Below are positions 24,279 through 33,016 of a DNA stretch of 64,000 nucleotides, piece after piece. The DNA is from Polynucleobacter sp. HIN11 (GTDB lineage: Bacteria; Pseudomonadota; Gammaproteobacteria; Burkholderiales; Burkholderiaceae). Location: the NCBI RefSeq assembly GCF_030297675.1, contig NZ_AP028142.1, forward strand, positions 248,001 through 312,000, given 5' to 3'. The position numbers and the translations under genes were made by a program. The notes beneath the pieces are model-generated. The model did no database searches, had not been told where the DNA came from, and saw only the letters and a list, made by a program, of their open reading frames with translations. The number at the start of each line of letters is the position of its first letter. Position 1 is the stretch's first letter.

Positions 24279-25337
24279 ATGATTCTGATTACTGGCGGCG
24301 CAGGTTTTATTGGTGGCAACTTTGTGCTCGATTGGCTCAAAGACCCCCGTGCGGAAGCCATCATTAATCTCGATAAATTAACGTATGCCGGCAATTTAGC
24401 GACCCTCGCTTCGTTAAAGAACGATTCGCGTCATGTTTTTGTGCAAGGGGATATTGGCGATCGCGCTCTGGTCGCGCAACTATTAAAAGAGCATCAACCG
24501 CGCGCGATTGTGAACTTTGCGGCCGAGAGTCATGTGGATCGCTCAATTCATGGGCCAGCCGATTTTATTGAGACCAATATCGTAGGTACCTTTAATCTCC
24601 TCGAGTGCGCGCGCGAGTACTGGAGTGGCTTACCAGACGATGCAAAACGAACGTTTCGCTTTCATCATGTCTCCACCGACGAGGTCTATGGCTCACTTGC
24701 GCCTACCGCACGAGCGTTTACAGAGACCCATCCTTATGAGCCCAACAGTCCGTATTCGGCTTCTAAAGCCGCGTCCGACCATCTGGTAAGAGCCTGGTTT
24801 CATACCTATGGCTTGCCAGTGGTGACCACCAATTGCTCGAACAACTATGGCCCCTTCCATTTCCCCGAAAAACTCATTCCCTTGGTCATTCTCAATGCGA
24901 TTAATGGCAAGCCCCTACCGATTTACGGCGATGGTCAGCAAGTGCGCGATTGGCTCTATGTCGGCGATCATTGCTCGGCGATTCGCACGGTGCTCGCTCA
25001 CGGTACGCTTGGAGAAACCTACAATATCGGCGGCTGGAATGAGAAAACCAATCTCAGTGTCGTGCAAACCATTTGCCAGATTTTGGATGAGTTAAGACCG
25101 AGAGTTGATGGAGAGTCTTATGCCAAGCAAATTACCTTTGTGAAAGACCGCCCTGGTCACGATCGGCGCTATGCGATTGACGCACGCAAAATTGAGCGCG
25201 AGCTTGCTTGGCGACCCGCGGAAACCTTTGATACGGGGATTCGTAAAACGGTCCAGTGGTATCTCGAGAATCCATCCTGGGTGGAAGGGGTGGTAAGTGG
25301 CGCCTATCGCGATTGGCTGCAAAAGCAATACAACTAA
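24279..25337 (+). CDS. rfbB: dTDP-glucose 4,6-dehydratase
   Basis: The 352-residue SDR-family enzyme catalyses the second step of dTDP-L-rhamnose synthesis. The NAD-binding GGAGFIGGNFV is at residues 6-16, the catalytic STDEVYG block near 132, and Tyr159/Lys163 in SPYSASKAASDH. Full length and intact. It opens rfbB-rfbD-rfbA-rfbC, with gaps of 21 and 23 bases and then an overlap. Confidence 0.97.
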   Translation: MILITGGAGFIGGNFVLDWLKDPRAEAIINLDKLTYAGNLATLASLKNDSRHVFVQGDIGDRALVAQLLKEHQPRAIVNFAAESHVDRSIHGPADFIETNIVGTFNLLECAREYWSGLPDDAKRTFRFHHVSTDEVYGSLAPTARAFTETHPYEPNSPYSASKAASDHLVRAWFHTYGLPVVTTNCSNNYGPFHFPEKLIPLVILNAINGKPLPIYGDGQQVRDWLYVGDHCSAIRTVLAHGTLGETYNIGGWNEKTNLSVVQTICQILDELRPRVDGESYAKQITFVKDRPGHDRRYAIDARKIERELAWRPAETFDTGIRKTVQWYLENPSWVEGVVSGAYRDWLQKQYN

Positions 25338-25358
25338 CATTCATCAACACTTGAACCG

Positions 25359-26327
25359 ATGAACATTATCGTTTTTGGTAAAGATGGCCAATTAGGTAAA
25401 GCCTTTCAAAGAGTCTTTACAGCTCAGAAACTTGGCGAGTTGCATCGTATTCACTACGTGGGTCGTGCGCAATGTGACCTTAGCAACGCCGATGCCATAA
25501 GCAATCTTTTGCGAGAAACGAAACCAAACCTGATCATCAATGCCGCGGCGTATACAGCAGTGGATCAAGCTGAACAAGAAATCGATTTAGCCTATGCCGT
25601 CAATGCCAATGCCCCAGCCATCATGGCGCAATACGCAGTGAAGGAGGGCGCAACCTTGTTGCACTACTCCACCGATTACGTCTTTGATGGAACGAAAACC
25701 ACTCCTTACTTTGAGAGTGATGCGCGCAATCCCTTGGGGGTCTACGGTAAAAGCAAGGCGGCCGGTGAAGAGGCAATAGAAAAATTATTTGCAGCCCATC
25801 CAAACCCCCAGGCGCAATTTGCGATTTTGCGAACCAGCTGGGTCTATGGCGACGGGGGGAACTTTATTCGTACGATCTTACGGCTCGCTAAAGAGCGCGA
25901 GAGCCTCAAAGTCATTGCCAATCAATTTGGCGTGCCCACTAACGCACCTTGGTTGGCAAGTATTAGTCTAGCGATGGTGCTTGATGAGAACCGGCAACTG
26001 CGATCTTTTCCGTCGGGGATTTACCACGCCATCCCTCAAGGCGAAACCACCTGGTACGAATTGGCCTGTTTTTCAGTACAAATTGCCTTAGATGTCGGTG
26101 CGGATCTAAAACTGCGTTCCGATCAGATCATTGCCATTCCTGCATCGGAGTACCCCTTACCAGCGCCGCGACCGATGAACTCACGTCTGGCGCGACCGGC
26201 CTTAGATACGCTTTTGAATCAGATCTCTAAAGGCACTGATGTGACAAAATGGCAGCAATGGCAACAATCATGGCAAGAGCCAGTCGCTGACTATGTTCAA
26301 GATTTAGTGCTTCACAAACACAGCTAA
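25359..26327 (+). CDS. rfbD: dTDP-4-dehydrorhamnose reductase
   Basis: The 322-residue protein reduces dTDP-4-keto-L-rhamnose to dTDP-L-rhamnose. The N-terminal nucleotide motif is FGKDGQLGKAF and the SDR catalytic YGKSKAAGE follows STDYVFDGTK. It lies between rfbB and rfbA. It is about 20 residues longer than E. coli RfbD, mainly through loops. Confidence 0.95.
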   Translation: MNIIVFGKDGQLGKAFQRVFTAQKLGELHRIHYVGRAQCDLSNADAISNLLRETKPNLIINAAAYTAVDQAEQEIDLAYAVNANAPAIMAQYAVKEGATLLHYSTDYVFDGTKTTPYFESDARNPLGVYGKSKAAGEEAIEKLFAAHPNPQAQFAILRTSWVYGDGGNFIRTILRLAKERESLKVIANQFGVPTNAPWLASISLAMVLDENRQLRSFPSGIYHAIPQGETTWYELACFSVQIALDVGADLKLRSDQIIAIPASEYPLPAPRPMNSRLARPALDTLLNQISKGTDVTKWQQWQQSWQEPVADYVQDLVLHKHS

Positions 26328-26350
26328 GGGCTTCCTAAAGGCATTTCCCG

Positions 26351-27295
26351 ATGACAGTAAATTCGATGAATTCAAAAAATCGCAAGGGCATTATCTTGGC
26401 TGGTGGCTCGGGCACGCGTTTGTATCCCGTCACGCAAGCGGTCTCAAAGCAATTGATGCCCGTCTATGACAAGCCGATGGTCTATTACCCGCTAACAACC
26501 CTCATGCTCGCTGGTATTCGCGATATTTTGTTAATTTCCACCCCGCACGACACCCCACGCTTTACCGAGTTATTAGGCGATGGTTCACAGTGGGGGCTCA
26601 ACATCAGTTACTGCGTGCAGCCTTCACCCGATGGTTTAGCCCAAGCCTTTATTTTGGGTAAATCCTTTGTCGGTCATCAGCCGAGTGCCTTGGTGCTGGG
26701 TGACAATATTTTTTATGGACATGAGCTCGTGGACCAGCTCCAACGTGCGAGTGCCCAAACCGATGGTGCCACGGTATTTGCCTATCACGTGAATGATCCT
26801 GAGCGCTATGGCGTCGTGGAGTTTGACAAAGATTACAAAGCCATCTCGATTGAAGAAAAACCAACAAAGCCCCGCAGTAGTTATGCGGTAACCGGCCTTT
26901 ATTTTTACGATCATCAGGTGTGTGATATTGCCGCCTCGATTAAACCGAGTGCCAGGGGTGAGCTTGAGATTACCGATGTCAATCGTGCCTATCTCAATCA
27001 CAACGCATTAAGTGTTGAGATCATGGGGCGCGGCTATGCTTGGCTTGATACGGGCACGCACGATTCGCTTTTGGATGCCGCAGGGTTTATTGCTACTTTG
27101 CAAAAACGTCAGGGTTTGATGGTCGCCTGTCCCGAAGAGATCGCATACCGATACGGTTGGATTAACCAAGAGGCCGTGGAGAAGGTAGCTAATCAACTCA
27201 GTAAAAGCAGTTATGGTCAGTATCTATCCAAAATGCTACATGAGTTAAATACCAGTGCACAACCGATTGGTTTGTCTGCGAAGGTAAAGTTATGA
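26351..27295 (+). CDS. rfbA: Glucose-1-phosphate thymidylyltransferase
   Basis: The 314-residue enzyme makes dTDP-glucose from dTTP and glucose-1-phosphate. The nucleotidyltransferase signature GGSGTRLYPVTQAVSKQ begins near residue 18, and LGDNIFYG and EEKPTKPRS follow. The first ten or so residues are a poorly conserved lead-in, so the Met codon at 26366 is an alternative start. It overlaps rfbC by ATGA. Confidence 0.96.
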   Translation: MTVNSMNSKNRKGIILAGGSGTRLYPVTQAVSKQLMPVYDKPMVYYPLTTLMLAGIRDILLISTPHDTPRFTELLGDGSQWGLNISYCVQPSPDGLAQAFILGKSFVGHQPSALVLGDNIFYGHELVDQLQRASAQTDGATVFAYHVNDPERYGVVEFDKDYKAISIEEKPTKPRSSYAVTGLYFYDHQVCDIAASIKPSARGELEITDVNRAYLNHNALSVEIMGRGYAWLDTGTHDSLLDAAGFIATLQKRQGLMVACPEEIAYRYGWINQEAVEKVANQLSKSSYGQYLSKMLHELNTSAQPIGLSAKVKL

Positions 27296-27864
27296 CTATC
27301 GATACCAATCCGAAATTGCAGGTCAAGCCCACCGCGATCCCGGAGGTATTGATAGTCGAGCCCAAGGTCTTTGGCGATCAGCGCGGTTGGTTCACTGAAT
27401 CCTTTAATGCCAAGGATTTTGCCAACGCGACTGGACTTCAGGTCGAGTTTGTGCAAGATAACCATTCTTTCTCACGCCAGTGGACACTGCGAGGGATGCA
27501 TTACCAACTCAAACACACGCAAGGCAAACTGGTGCGAGTGGTAGCGGGTTCGGTCTTTGATGTGGCTGTGGACTTACGCAAAAACTCGGCGACCTATGGT
27601 CAGTGGGCGGGGGAGGTATTAAGTGCTGACAACCATCGCCAACTGTGGATCCCTCCCGGCTTTGCGCATGGCTTTTTGGTCTTATCCGACACCGCAGAGT
27701 TTTTATACAAAACCACCGATTACTACGATCCAAAAAGTGAAGTGTGTTTGTCATGGTGCGACCCCACCACCGCGATCCAATGGCCCATTCCAGCGGGCGT
27801 AGAAGTTTCGCTCAATGCCAAGGATGCGACAGGGCTATCGTGGGAGCAGGCCCCCAAGTTTTAG
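27292..27864 (+). CDS. rfbC: dTDP-4-dehydrorhamnose 3,5-epimerase
   Basis: The 190-residue cupin-fold protein completes the dTDP-L-rhamnose set. Conserved parts are FGDQRGWFTESF, the catalytic histidine region LRGMHYQ, and WIPPGFAHGFLVLS. It starts inside the last codons of rfbA (ATGA). waaC follows after 48 bases on the same strand. Confidence 0.96.
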   Translation: MTIDTNPKLQVKPTAIPEVLIVEPKVFGDQRGWFTESFNAKDFANATGLQVEFVQDNHSFSRQWTLRGMHYQLKHTQGKLVRVVAGSVFDVAVDLRKNSATYGQWAGEVLSADNHRQLWIPPGFAHGFLVLSDTAEFLYKTTDYYDPKSEVCLSWCDPTTAIQWPIPAGVEVSLNAKDATGLSWEQAPKF

Positions 27865-27912
27865 TGGTATCCATCGAGTCGCTCTGAAAGTCAAAGGAAA
27901 TGAGCGAAGCCC

Positions 27913-29079
27913 ATGACTAAACCATACGATAATCGAGCCATGGCTAGTTCATCGCAGACACAAGGGTCACAGCACACATCTGTCGATCAGGCTGATCAGA
28001 CAGGGTTGATCATTCAGGGAGGGGATGCCCCCAAAATCTTGATCGTCAAGCTCTCGTCCTTAGGCGATGTGCTCCATACCCTGCCCATCGTTTGGGATTT
28101 GCGCAAGCGCCTACCCCATGCGCAAATCGATTGGATTGTGGAGGAGGCCTACGTCCCATTACTCAAACCCTTAGAAACCACGAGCACATTTAGAGGGATT
28201 GATCGAATTATTCCGCTCGCGTTTCGGCGCTGGCGCAAAAGCCTTTGGAGTCGAAGTACCTGGCATGAGTTTTTAGCGATGCGCCAAATACTCCAAGCCA
28301 CCAGCTACGATGTGATTCTTGAAACGCAAGGCTTAATCAAATCCGCCTTGGTGTGCGCACTTGCAAAAAAATCCGCTCATGCAGTGGTTGCGGGCCTGGG
28401 GAATGCCACGGAGTACTCAGGCTATGAACCACTGGCCCGCTTTTTTTATACCCAAGCAGTGCAGGTGCCTAAACAGTGCCACGCGGTTGATCGCGCGCGT
28501 TGGGTGATGTGTTCGGCAATGGACTGGCCACTCATTAAACGCGAGGCCGAACCACCGCAGTTTTATCCCCCTGATTTTGTAAAGCATCTTCCACTCCTAT
28601 CCCTCGAGAGTCTTTCGAGCGCGGCTAATGACTCCATCGCGAAGTATGTGCTGTGTTTTCATTGCACGGCGCGGGCCGCCAAGCGCTGGGCCAATGAGTC
28701 CTGGATTGATTTAGGAAAATCATTGGCTAAAGAGGGCTACCGATTAGTACTGCCTTGGGGGAACACGAGCGAAAGGCAGGTGAGTGAATTCATCGCAAGT
28801 CACATCCCCGGGGCAATCGTTCCCAGAGCCATCTCGATTGAGGAGGCCTATTCGCTCATTGCCCACGCCACACTCATCGTGGGTGTGGACACCGGTTTAA
28901 CCCATGTGGCGGCTGTTTTGGGTAAACCCACGGTCGAGATTTATTGCGACTCCCCGAGGTGGAAAACTGAAGGCTATTGGTCAGAGCGTATTTCCAATCA
29001 CGGCGATGTGGGGCATCCGCCTGAAGTGGCTGAGGTGCTTGCGGCTTGTCAGCGATTAATGACGCAGTCATCGATTTGA
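27913..29079 (+). CDS. waaC: Lipopolysaccharide heptosyltransferase I
   Basis: The GT9 domain begins around residue 42 with ILIVKLSSLGDVLHTLP and includes VGVDTGLTHVAAVLGKPTVE near residues 319-338. WaaC adds the first heptose to KDO of the LPS inner core, in the cytosol. The 388-residue frame from ATG 27913 carries a low-complexity Ser/Gln/Thr-rich N-terminus of about 38 residues. A later start such as Met11 would shorten it only a little. It is 48 bases downstream of rfbC. Confidence 0.9.
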   Translation: MTKPYDNRAMASSSQTQGSQHTSVDQADQTGLIIQGGDAPKILIVKLSSLGDVLHTLPIVWDLRKRLPHAQIDWIVEEAYVPLLKPLETTSTFRGIDRIIPLAFRRWRKSLWSRSTWHEFLAMRQILQATSYDVILETQGLIKSALVCALAKKSAHAVVAGLGNATEYSGYEPLARFFYTQAVQVPKQCHAVDRARWVMCSAMDWPLIKREAEPPQFYPPDFVKHLPLLSLESLSSAANDSIAKYVLCFHCTARAAKRWANESWIDLGKSLAKEGYRLVLPWGNTSERQVSEFIASHIPGAIVPRAISIEEAYSLIAHATLIVGVDTGLTHVAAVLGKPTVEIYCDSPRWKTEGYWSERISNHGDVGHPPEVAEVLAACQRLMTQSSI

Positions 29080-29129
29080 TTCATCGGAGTAAAACGAGAG
29101 TCTACTGTCTACTAAGCGTACCAAGCGTG

Positions 29130-30095
29130 CTAAGCAAGCTTTTGCGCTTGAGCAGCGCACATACGCTCAATCACTCCATCAATATCGGTAGGTTTTTTCC
29201 ACTTCAGTTGTTGAATGGCCCGCTCGGGATTGCCCACACTGTATTGAATTTCATTGGGTCGGAAAAATGCTGGGTTGATTTCTACGTGTTGTTGCCAATC
29301 CAAATCAAAATACTCAAAGGCTTTAGCGACAAAGTAGGTGAGGGACTCCATGCGGCCCGTCGCGATTACAAAATCATCAGGCTTATCCTGCTGCATCATG
29401 AGCCACATGGCTTCTACATACTCCGGGGCCCAGCCCCAATCGCGGCAGATCTCTAAATTCCCCAGTTGGATCTTTTGAAGTAGCCCCGCTTTAATTTTGC
29501 TAGCCCCCACAATGATTTTTTGGGTGACAAAGCGCTCTGGACGCAAGGGCGATTCATGATTAAACAAGATCCCTGTACAAGCGTAAAGGCCATAAGACTC
29601 GCGGTAGCTGTTAATCAGCCACTTGGCGGTTGACTTCGCAACTGCATAGGGACTACGGGGTGCAAAGGGTGTGGATTCATTGGCGGGGGTCGTGCCAGTA
29701 TCACCAAAACACTCGCTGGAGCCCGCATTGTAAAAACGCACAGACTTCCCTAATACCCGAATGACTTCTAGGATATTGAGCGTGCCAATGGCGATGCTCT
29801 CGATCGCTTCGACCGGCTGTTCAAACGAGAGTCCCACCGAGGTTTGTCCAGCAAGGTTGTAGATCTCATCAGGATCGCACGCTTGTATGGCATTAAATAC
29901 GCTACGAAAATCATTAATGGAGACCGAGAGAAGTTTGACTTGTTCGCGAATTCCCAGAATATTCAAATTATGAAAAGAGGAGGCCATTACATCGCGCGAT
30001 GAACCAGCCACGGTATAGCCTTTGCCTAAGAGGTATTGGGCGAGGTAGGCACCGTCTTGGCCGGTGATGCCAATAATGAGGGCTTTTTTGCTCAT
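29130..30095 (-). CDS. GDP-mannose 4,6-dehydratase paralogue
   Basis: The 321-residue SDR enzyme has GITGQDGAYLAQYLLGKGY at the NAD site, then IYNLAGQTSVGLSFEQP and catalytic SPYAVAKSTAKW. It is closely related to Gmd but about 55 residues shorter than the canonical copy at 31801, and it lacks the KRRASLFNTERIDHLY-type insert. Such short forms make GDP-4-keto-6-deoxymannose for rhamnose, talose or perosamine routes. It is transcribed opposite to manC-gmd-fcl, so it may serve another sugar. The exact product is not decided by sequence. Confidence 0.75.
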   Translation of the reverse strand: MSKKALIIGITGQDGAYLAQYLLGKGYTVAGSSRDVMASSFHNLNILGIREQVKLLSVSINDFRSVFNAIQACDPDEIYNLAGQTSVGLSFEQPVEAIESIAIGTLNILEVIRVLGKSVRFYNAGSSECFGDTGTTPANESTPFAPRSPYAVAKSTAKWLINSYRESYGLYACTGILFNHESPLRPERFVTQKIIVGASKIKAGLLQKIQLGNLEICRDWGWAPEYVEAMWLMMQQDKPDDFVIATGRMESLTYFVAKAFEYFDLDWQQHVEINPAFFRPNEIQYSVGNPERAIQQLKWKKPTDIDGVIERMCAAQAQKLA

Positions 30096-30253
30096 ACGCT
30101 AATGATACGAACTTTTCGAAGGCGCGAGCAGTACTGGGTTTTCATGAGGATCCATGCAGAGTTCGGAGTCAGGGGCAGAGGACCTCAGCTTAGATCCCTT
30201 GTGGGAGCCTTTGCTTCTCCCCTTCCCCCTTTACAATACGATTATTCTGAAAA

Positions 30254-31765
30254 ATGATACGAATTGTGCCCAATCCTAATTTAAGCTCTAAAGTGATCCC
30301 TGTCATTCTTTGTGGCGGCTCGGGCACGCGTTTGTGGCCCTTATCGCGCTCGGGATTCCCGAAGCAATTTCTGGTTCTCTCAAGTAATGAAGACCAGCAT
30401 AGTCTTTTTCAGCAAGCCCTAAGCCGTGCTCAAAAAGCCATTGGGTCGCATGCCAAACCAGAGCCAGCCTTAATAGTCACCAATGAAGAGCATCGGTTTT
30501 TAGTGCTCGATCAATTGCGTGAGTTAAAGGATGCAAAGGCAACGTTGCTACTCGAGCCGGTAGCACGTAACACTGCCCCGGCGCTTACGCTGGCAGCATT
30601 GTGTGCACAGGCGCAAGGCGATGATCCCATTTTGCTCATTACCCCAGCCGACCAAACGATTGCCAATCAACCCGCCTTTGAAGAGGCGATGCACTCCGCG
30701 CTCCACATTGCGCAATCCGGGGCAATCGCCATCCTGGGCGTGACCCCCACTGGCCCAGAGACTGGCTACGGGTACATCAAGGCCAAGGTCAATGCTCAGG
30801 TCAATATTCAGGGAGCGGGCGATATTGGCATGACCGTTGAGCGTTTTGTTGAAAAGCCCGATGTGGCAACTGCGACCCAGTATTTAAAGGAGGGTAGCTA
30901 CTATTGGAATGGTGGGATGTTTGTACTCAAGGCCAGCGTATGGCTTGCAGCCCTCCAGGCATTTCGCCCGGATATCTTGGAAGCAAGCACTCAAGCATGG
31001 GGTGGTAAAACCAGCGACGCGCACGATGGCACCGTATTTATTCGTCCGGACAAGGCCCTGTTTGAAGCGATTCCGAGTGAGTCGATTGATTATGCGGTGA
31101 TTGAGCAATGCCCGGGTAGTAGATTTCCCATTCAAATGGTGCCATTGGATGCAGGTTGGAATGACCTGGGTGCTTGGGATGCGGTCTGGCAAGTCGGCGC
31201 TGCAGATAATGCAGGGAATGTGACACGGGGCGATACCGTTTTGGATCAAACCACCAATAGCCTGGTGTATTCAAGCACGCGCTTAGTAAGCGCAGTGGGC
31301 GTGAACGACCTCGTGATTGTGGAGACTGCCGATGCGGTCTTAGTAGCGAATCGAGCCAATAGCCAAGAGGTCAAGGCGATTGTGAGTCGCTTAGAGAAAG
31401 CAGGGCGCGAAGAGAAAAACCTGCATCGCAAAGTTAATCGCCCCTGGGGTTGGTATGACAGTGTTGATGAGGGCGAGCGCTTTAAAGTCAAGCGCATTCA
31501 AGTTAAACCCGGAGCGAGTTTATCGCTGCAAATGCATCATCACCGCGCTGAGCATTGGATTGTGGTCAAAGGTATTGCTGAGATTACTAATGGTGATCAG
31601 GTGCTCACTTTGCATGAAAATCAGAGCACCTTTATCCCCCAAGGGCAAACCCATCGCTTAGCCAACCCCGGCACAGAGCCCTTGGAAATTATTGAGGTTC
31701 AATCCGGCTCTTACTTGGGTGAGGATGATATTGTGCGCTTTGAAGACACCTATGGGCGACAATAA
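30254..31765 (+). CDS. manC: Mannose-1-phosphate guanylyltransferase / mannose-6-phosphate isomerase
   Basis: The 503-residue bifunctional protein has an N-terminal nucleotidyltransferase domain (VILCGGSGTRLWPLSRSGFP near residues 17-36). A C-terminal type II isomerase cupin follows (NRPWGWYDSVDEGERFKVK near 395, then LQMHHHRAEHWIVV). It makes GDP-mannose, feeding both Gmd enzymes. A weak -10-like TACAAT lies at 30232-30237. The gene opens a rightward group manC-gmd-fcl divergent from the gmd paralogue. Confidence 0.95.
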   Translation: MIRIVPNPNLSSKVIPVILCGGSGTRLWPLSRSGFPKQFLVLSSNEDQHSLFQQALSRAQKAIGSHAKPEPALIVTNEEHRFLVLDQLRELKDAKATLLLEPVARNTAPALTLAALCAQAQGDDPILLITPADQTIANQPAFEEAMHSALHIAQSGAIAILGVTPTGPETGYGYIKAKVNAQVNIQGAGDIGMTVERFVEKPDVATATQYLKEGSYYWNGGMFVLKASVWLAALQAFRPDILEASTQAWGGKTSDAHDGTVFIRPDKALFEAIPSESIDYAVIEQCPGSRFPIQMVPLDAGWNDLGAWDAVWQVGAADNAGNVTRGDTVLDQTTNSLVYSSTRLVSAVGVNDLVIVETADAVLVANRANSQEVKAIVSRLEKAGREEKNLHRKVNRPWGWYDSVDEGERFKVKRIQVKPGASLSLQMHHHRAEHWIVVKGIAEITNGDQVLTLHENQSTFIPQGQTHRLANPGTEPLEIIEVQSGSYLGEDDIVRFEDTYGRQ

Positions 31766-31800
31766 GCTCAATAGCGAATAATGGAGTTAAGAGGGAAGCC

Positions 31801-32934
31801 ATGAGTAAAAATCAAGCCAAAGTTGCTTTAATTACCGGAATCACTGGTCAAGACGGCTCTTACCTTGCAGAATTTCTATTAGAGAAGGGCTATGTGGTGC
31901 ATGGCATTAAGCGCCGCGCTTCACTCTTTAATACCGAGCGTATTGATCACCTCTATGAAGACCCACATGTCAATCATCCTCATTTGATTCTCCACTATGG
32001 GGATTTAACGGACACCAGTAATTTGGTGCGCATTATTCAGCAAACCCAACCCGATGAAATTTATAACCTAGGTGCGCAAAGCCATGTGGCGGTCTCCTTT
32101 GAGTCCCCCGAATACACGGCCGATGTGGATGCGATTGGGGCGCTTCGCATGCTCGAAGCAATTCGTATTTTGGGCTTAGAGAAGAAAACCCGCTTTTATC
32201 AAGCATCGACTTCTGAGCTCTATGGTTTGGTACAAGAGATTCCCCAAAAGGAAACGACCCCTTTTTATCCCAGAAGCCCGTATGCAGTCGCGAAACTCTA
32301 TGCCTACTGGATTACCGTGAACTATCGTGAAGCCTATGGCATGTATGCGTGTAACGGCATTCTCTTTAACCATGAATCCAAACGCCGCGGCGAGACCTTT
32401 GTAACACGCAAAGTCACCCGGGGCCTTGCGAATATCGCCCAAGGCTTAGAGAAATGCCTCTACATGGGTAATATCGATGCGCTTCGCGATTGGGGTCACG
32501 CCAAAGACTACGTACGCATGCAGTGGTTGATGCTCCAACAAGATAAGCCAGAGGATTTTGTAATTGCGACTGGCGTGCAATATACGGTTCGTGAGTTCAT
32601 TCAAAAGAGCGCCAACGAGTTAGGAATCACACTCAGATTTGAAGGTAAAGCGGAGGCCGAGAAGGCGATTGTGGCAAAGATTGAGGGAGATAGGGCGCCT
32701 GCGCTCAAAGTGGGTGATGTGATTGTGCAAATCGATCCCCATTACTACCGTCCTACCGAAGTCGAGACTCTCCTGGGTGATCCCACCAAGGCCAAAGAGA
32801 AGCTCGGTTGGGTCCCTGAAATTACTTTGGATCAAATGATTTCTGAGATGGTGGCTTACGATCTTGAAAAAGCCAAGCAGCATGCGCTATTAAAAAAGCA
32901 TGGCTATGCGGTGGCAGTGGGCAAGGAAAAGTAA
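31801..32934 (+). CDS. gmd: GDP-mannose 4,6-dehydratase
   Basis: The 377-residue enzyme is the canonical long Gmd: GITGQDGSYLAEFLLEKGY, then KRRASLFNTERIDHLY, the catalytic region ASTSELYG and SPYAVAKLYAYW, and RDWGHAKDYV. It converts GDP-D-mannose to GDP-4-keto-6-deoxy-D-mannose, the substrate of the Fcl encoded next. It follows manC by 35 bases. Its stop codon lies within the first unit of an 11-base tandem repeat. Confidence 0.96.
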   Translation: MSKNQAKVALITGITGQDGSYLAEFLLEKGYVVHGIKRRASLFNTERIDHLYEDPHVNHPHLILHYGDLTDTSNLVRIIQQTQPDEIYNLGAQSHVAVSFESPEYTADVDAIGALRMLEAIRILGLEKKTRFYQASTSELYGLVQEIPQKETTPFYPRSPYAVAKLYAYWITVNYREAYGMYACNGILFNHESKRRGETFVTRKVTRGLANIAQGLEKCLYMGNIDALRDWGHAKDYVRMQWLMLQQDKPEDFVIATGVQYTVREFIQKSANELGITLRFEGKAEAEKAIVAKIEGDRAPALKVGDVIVQIDPHYYRPTEVETLLGDPTKAKEKLGWVPEITLDQMISEMVAYDLEKAKQHALLKKHGYAVAVGKEK

Positions 32935-32966
32935 GTGAAAAGCAAGCGAAAAGTAAGTAAAAGTAA
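32926..32966. repeat. 11-base tandem repeat, 3.7 copies, at the gmd stop
   Basis: Units GAAAAGTAAGT (32926-32936), GAAAAGCAAGC (32937-32947), GAAAAGTAAGT (32948-32958) and a partial AAAAGTAA (32959-32966) are head to tail. The first contains the gmd stop TAA. The pattern looks like replication slippage duplicating the gene end. Confidence 0.85.
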
Positions 32967-33016
32967 CCGATCAGCAAAACACGCTTAACTCTCTCGAAAC
33001 GAATTTAGGACTCTTC

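Noticed and set aside
29113..29140. Imperfect AAGCGT-type repeats at the end of the gmd paralogue
   Set aside because: Too short and degenerate to call a repeat; explained by the Ala/Gln/Lys-rich tail of the gene.
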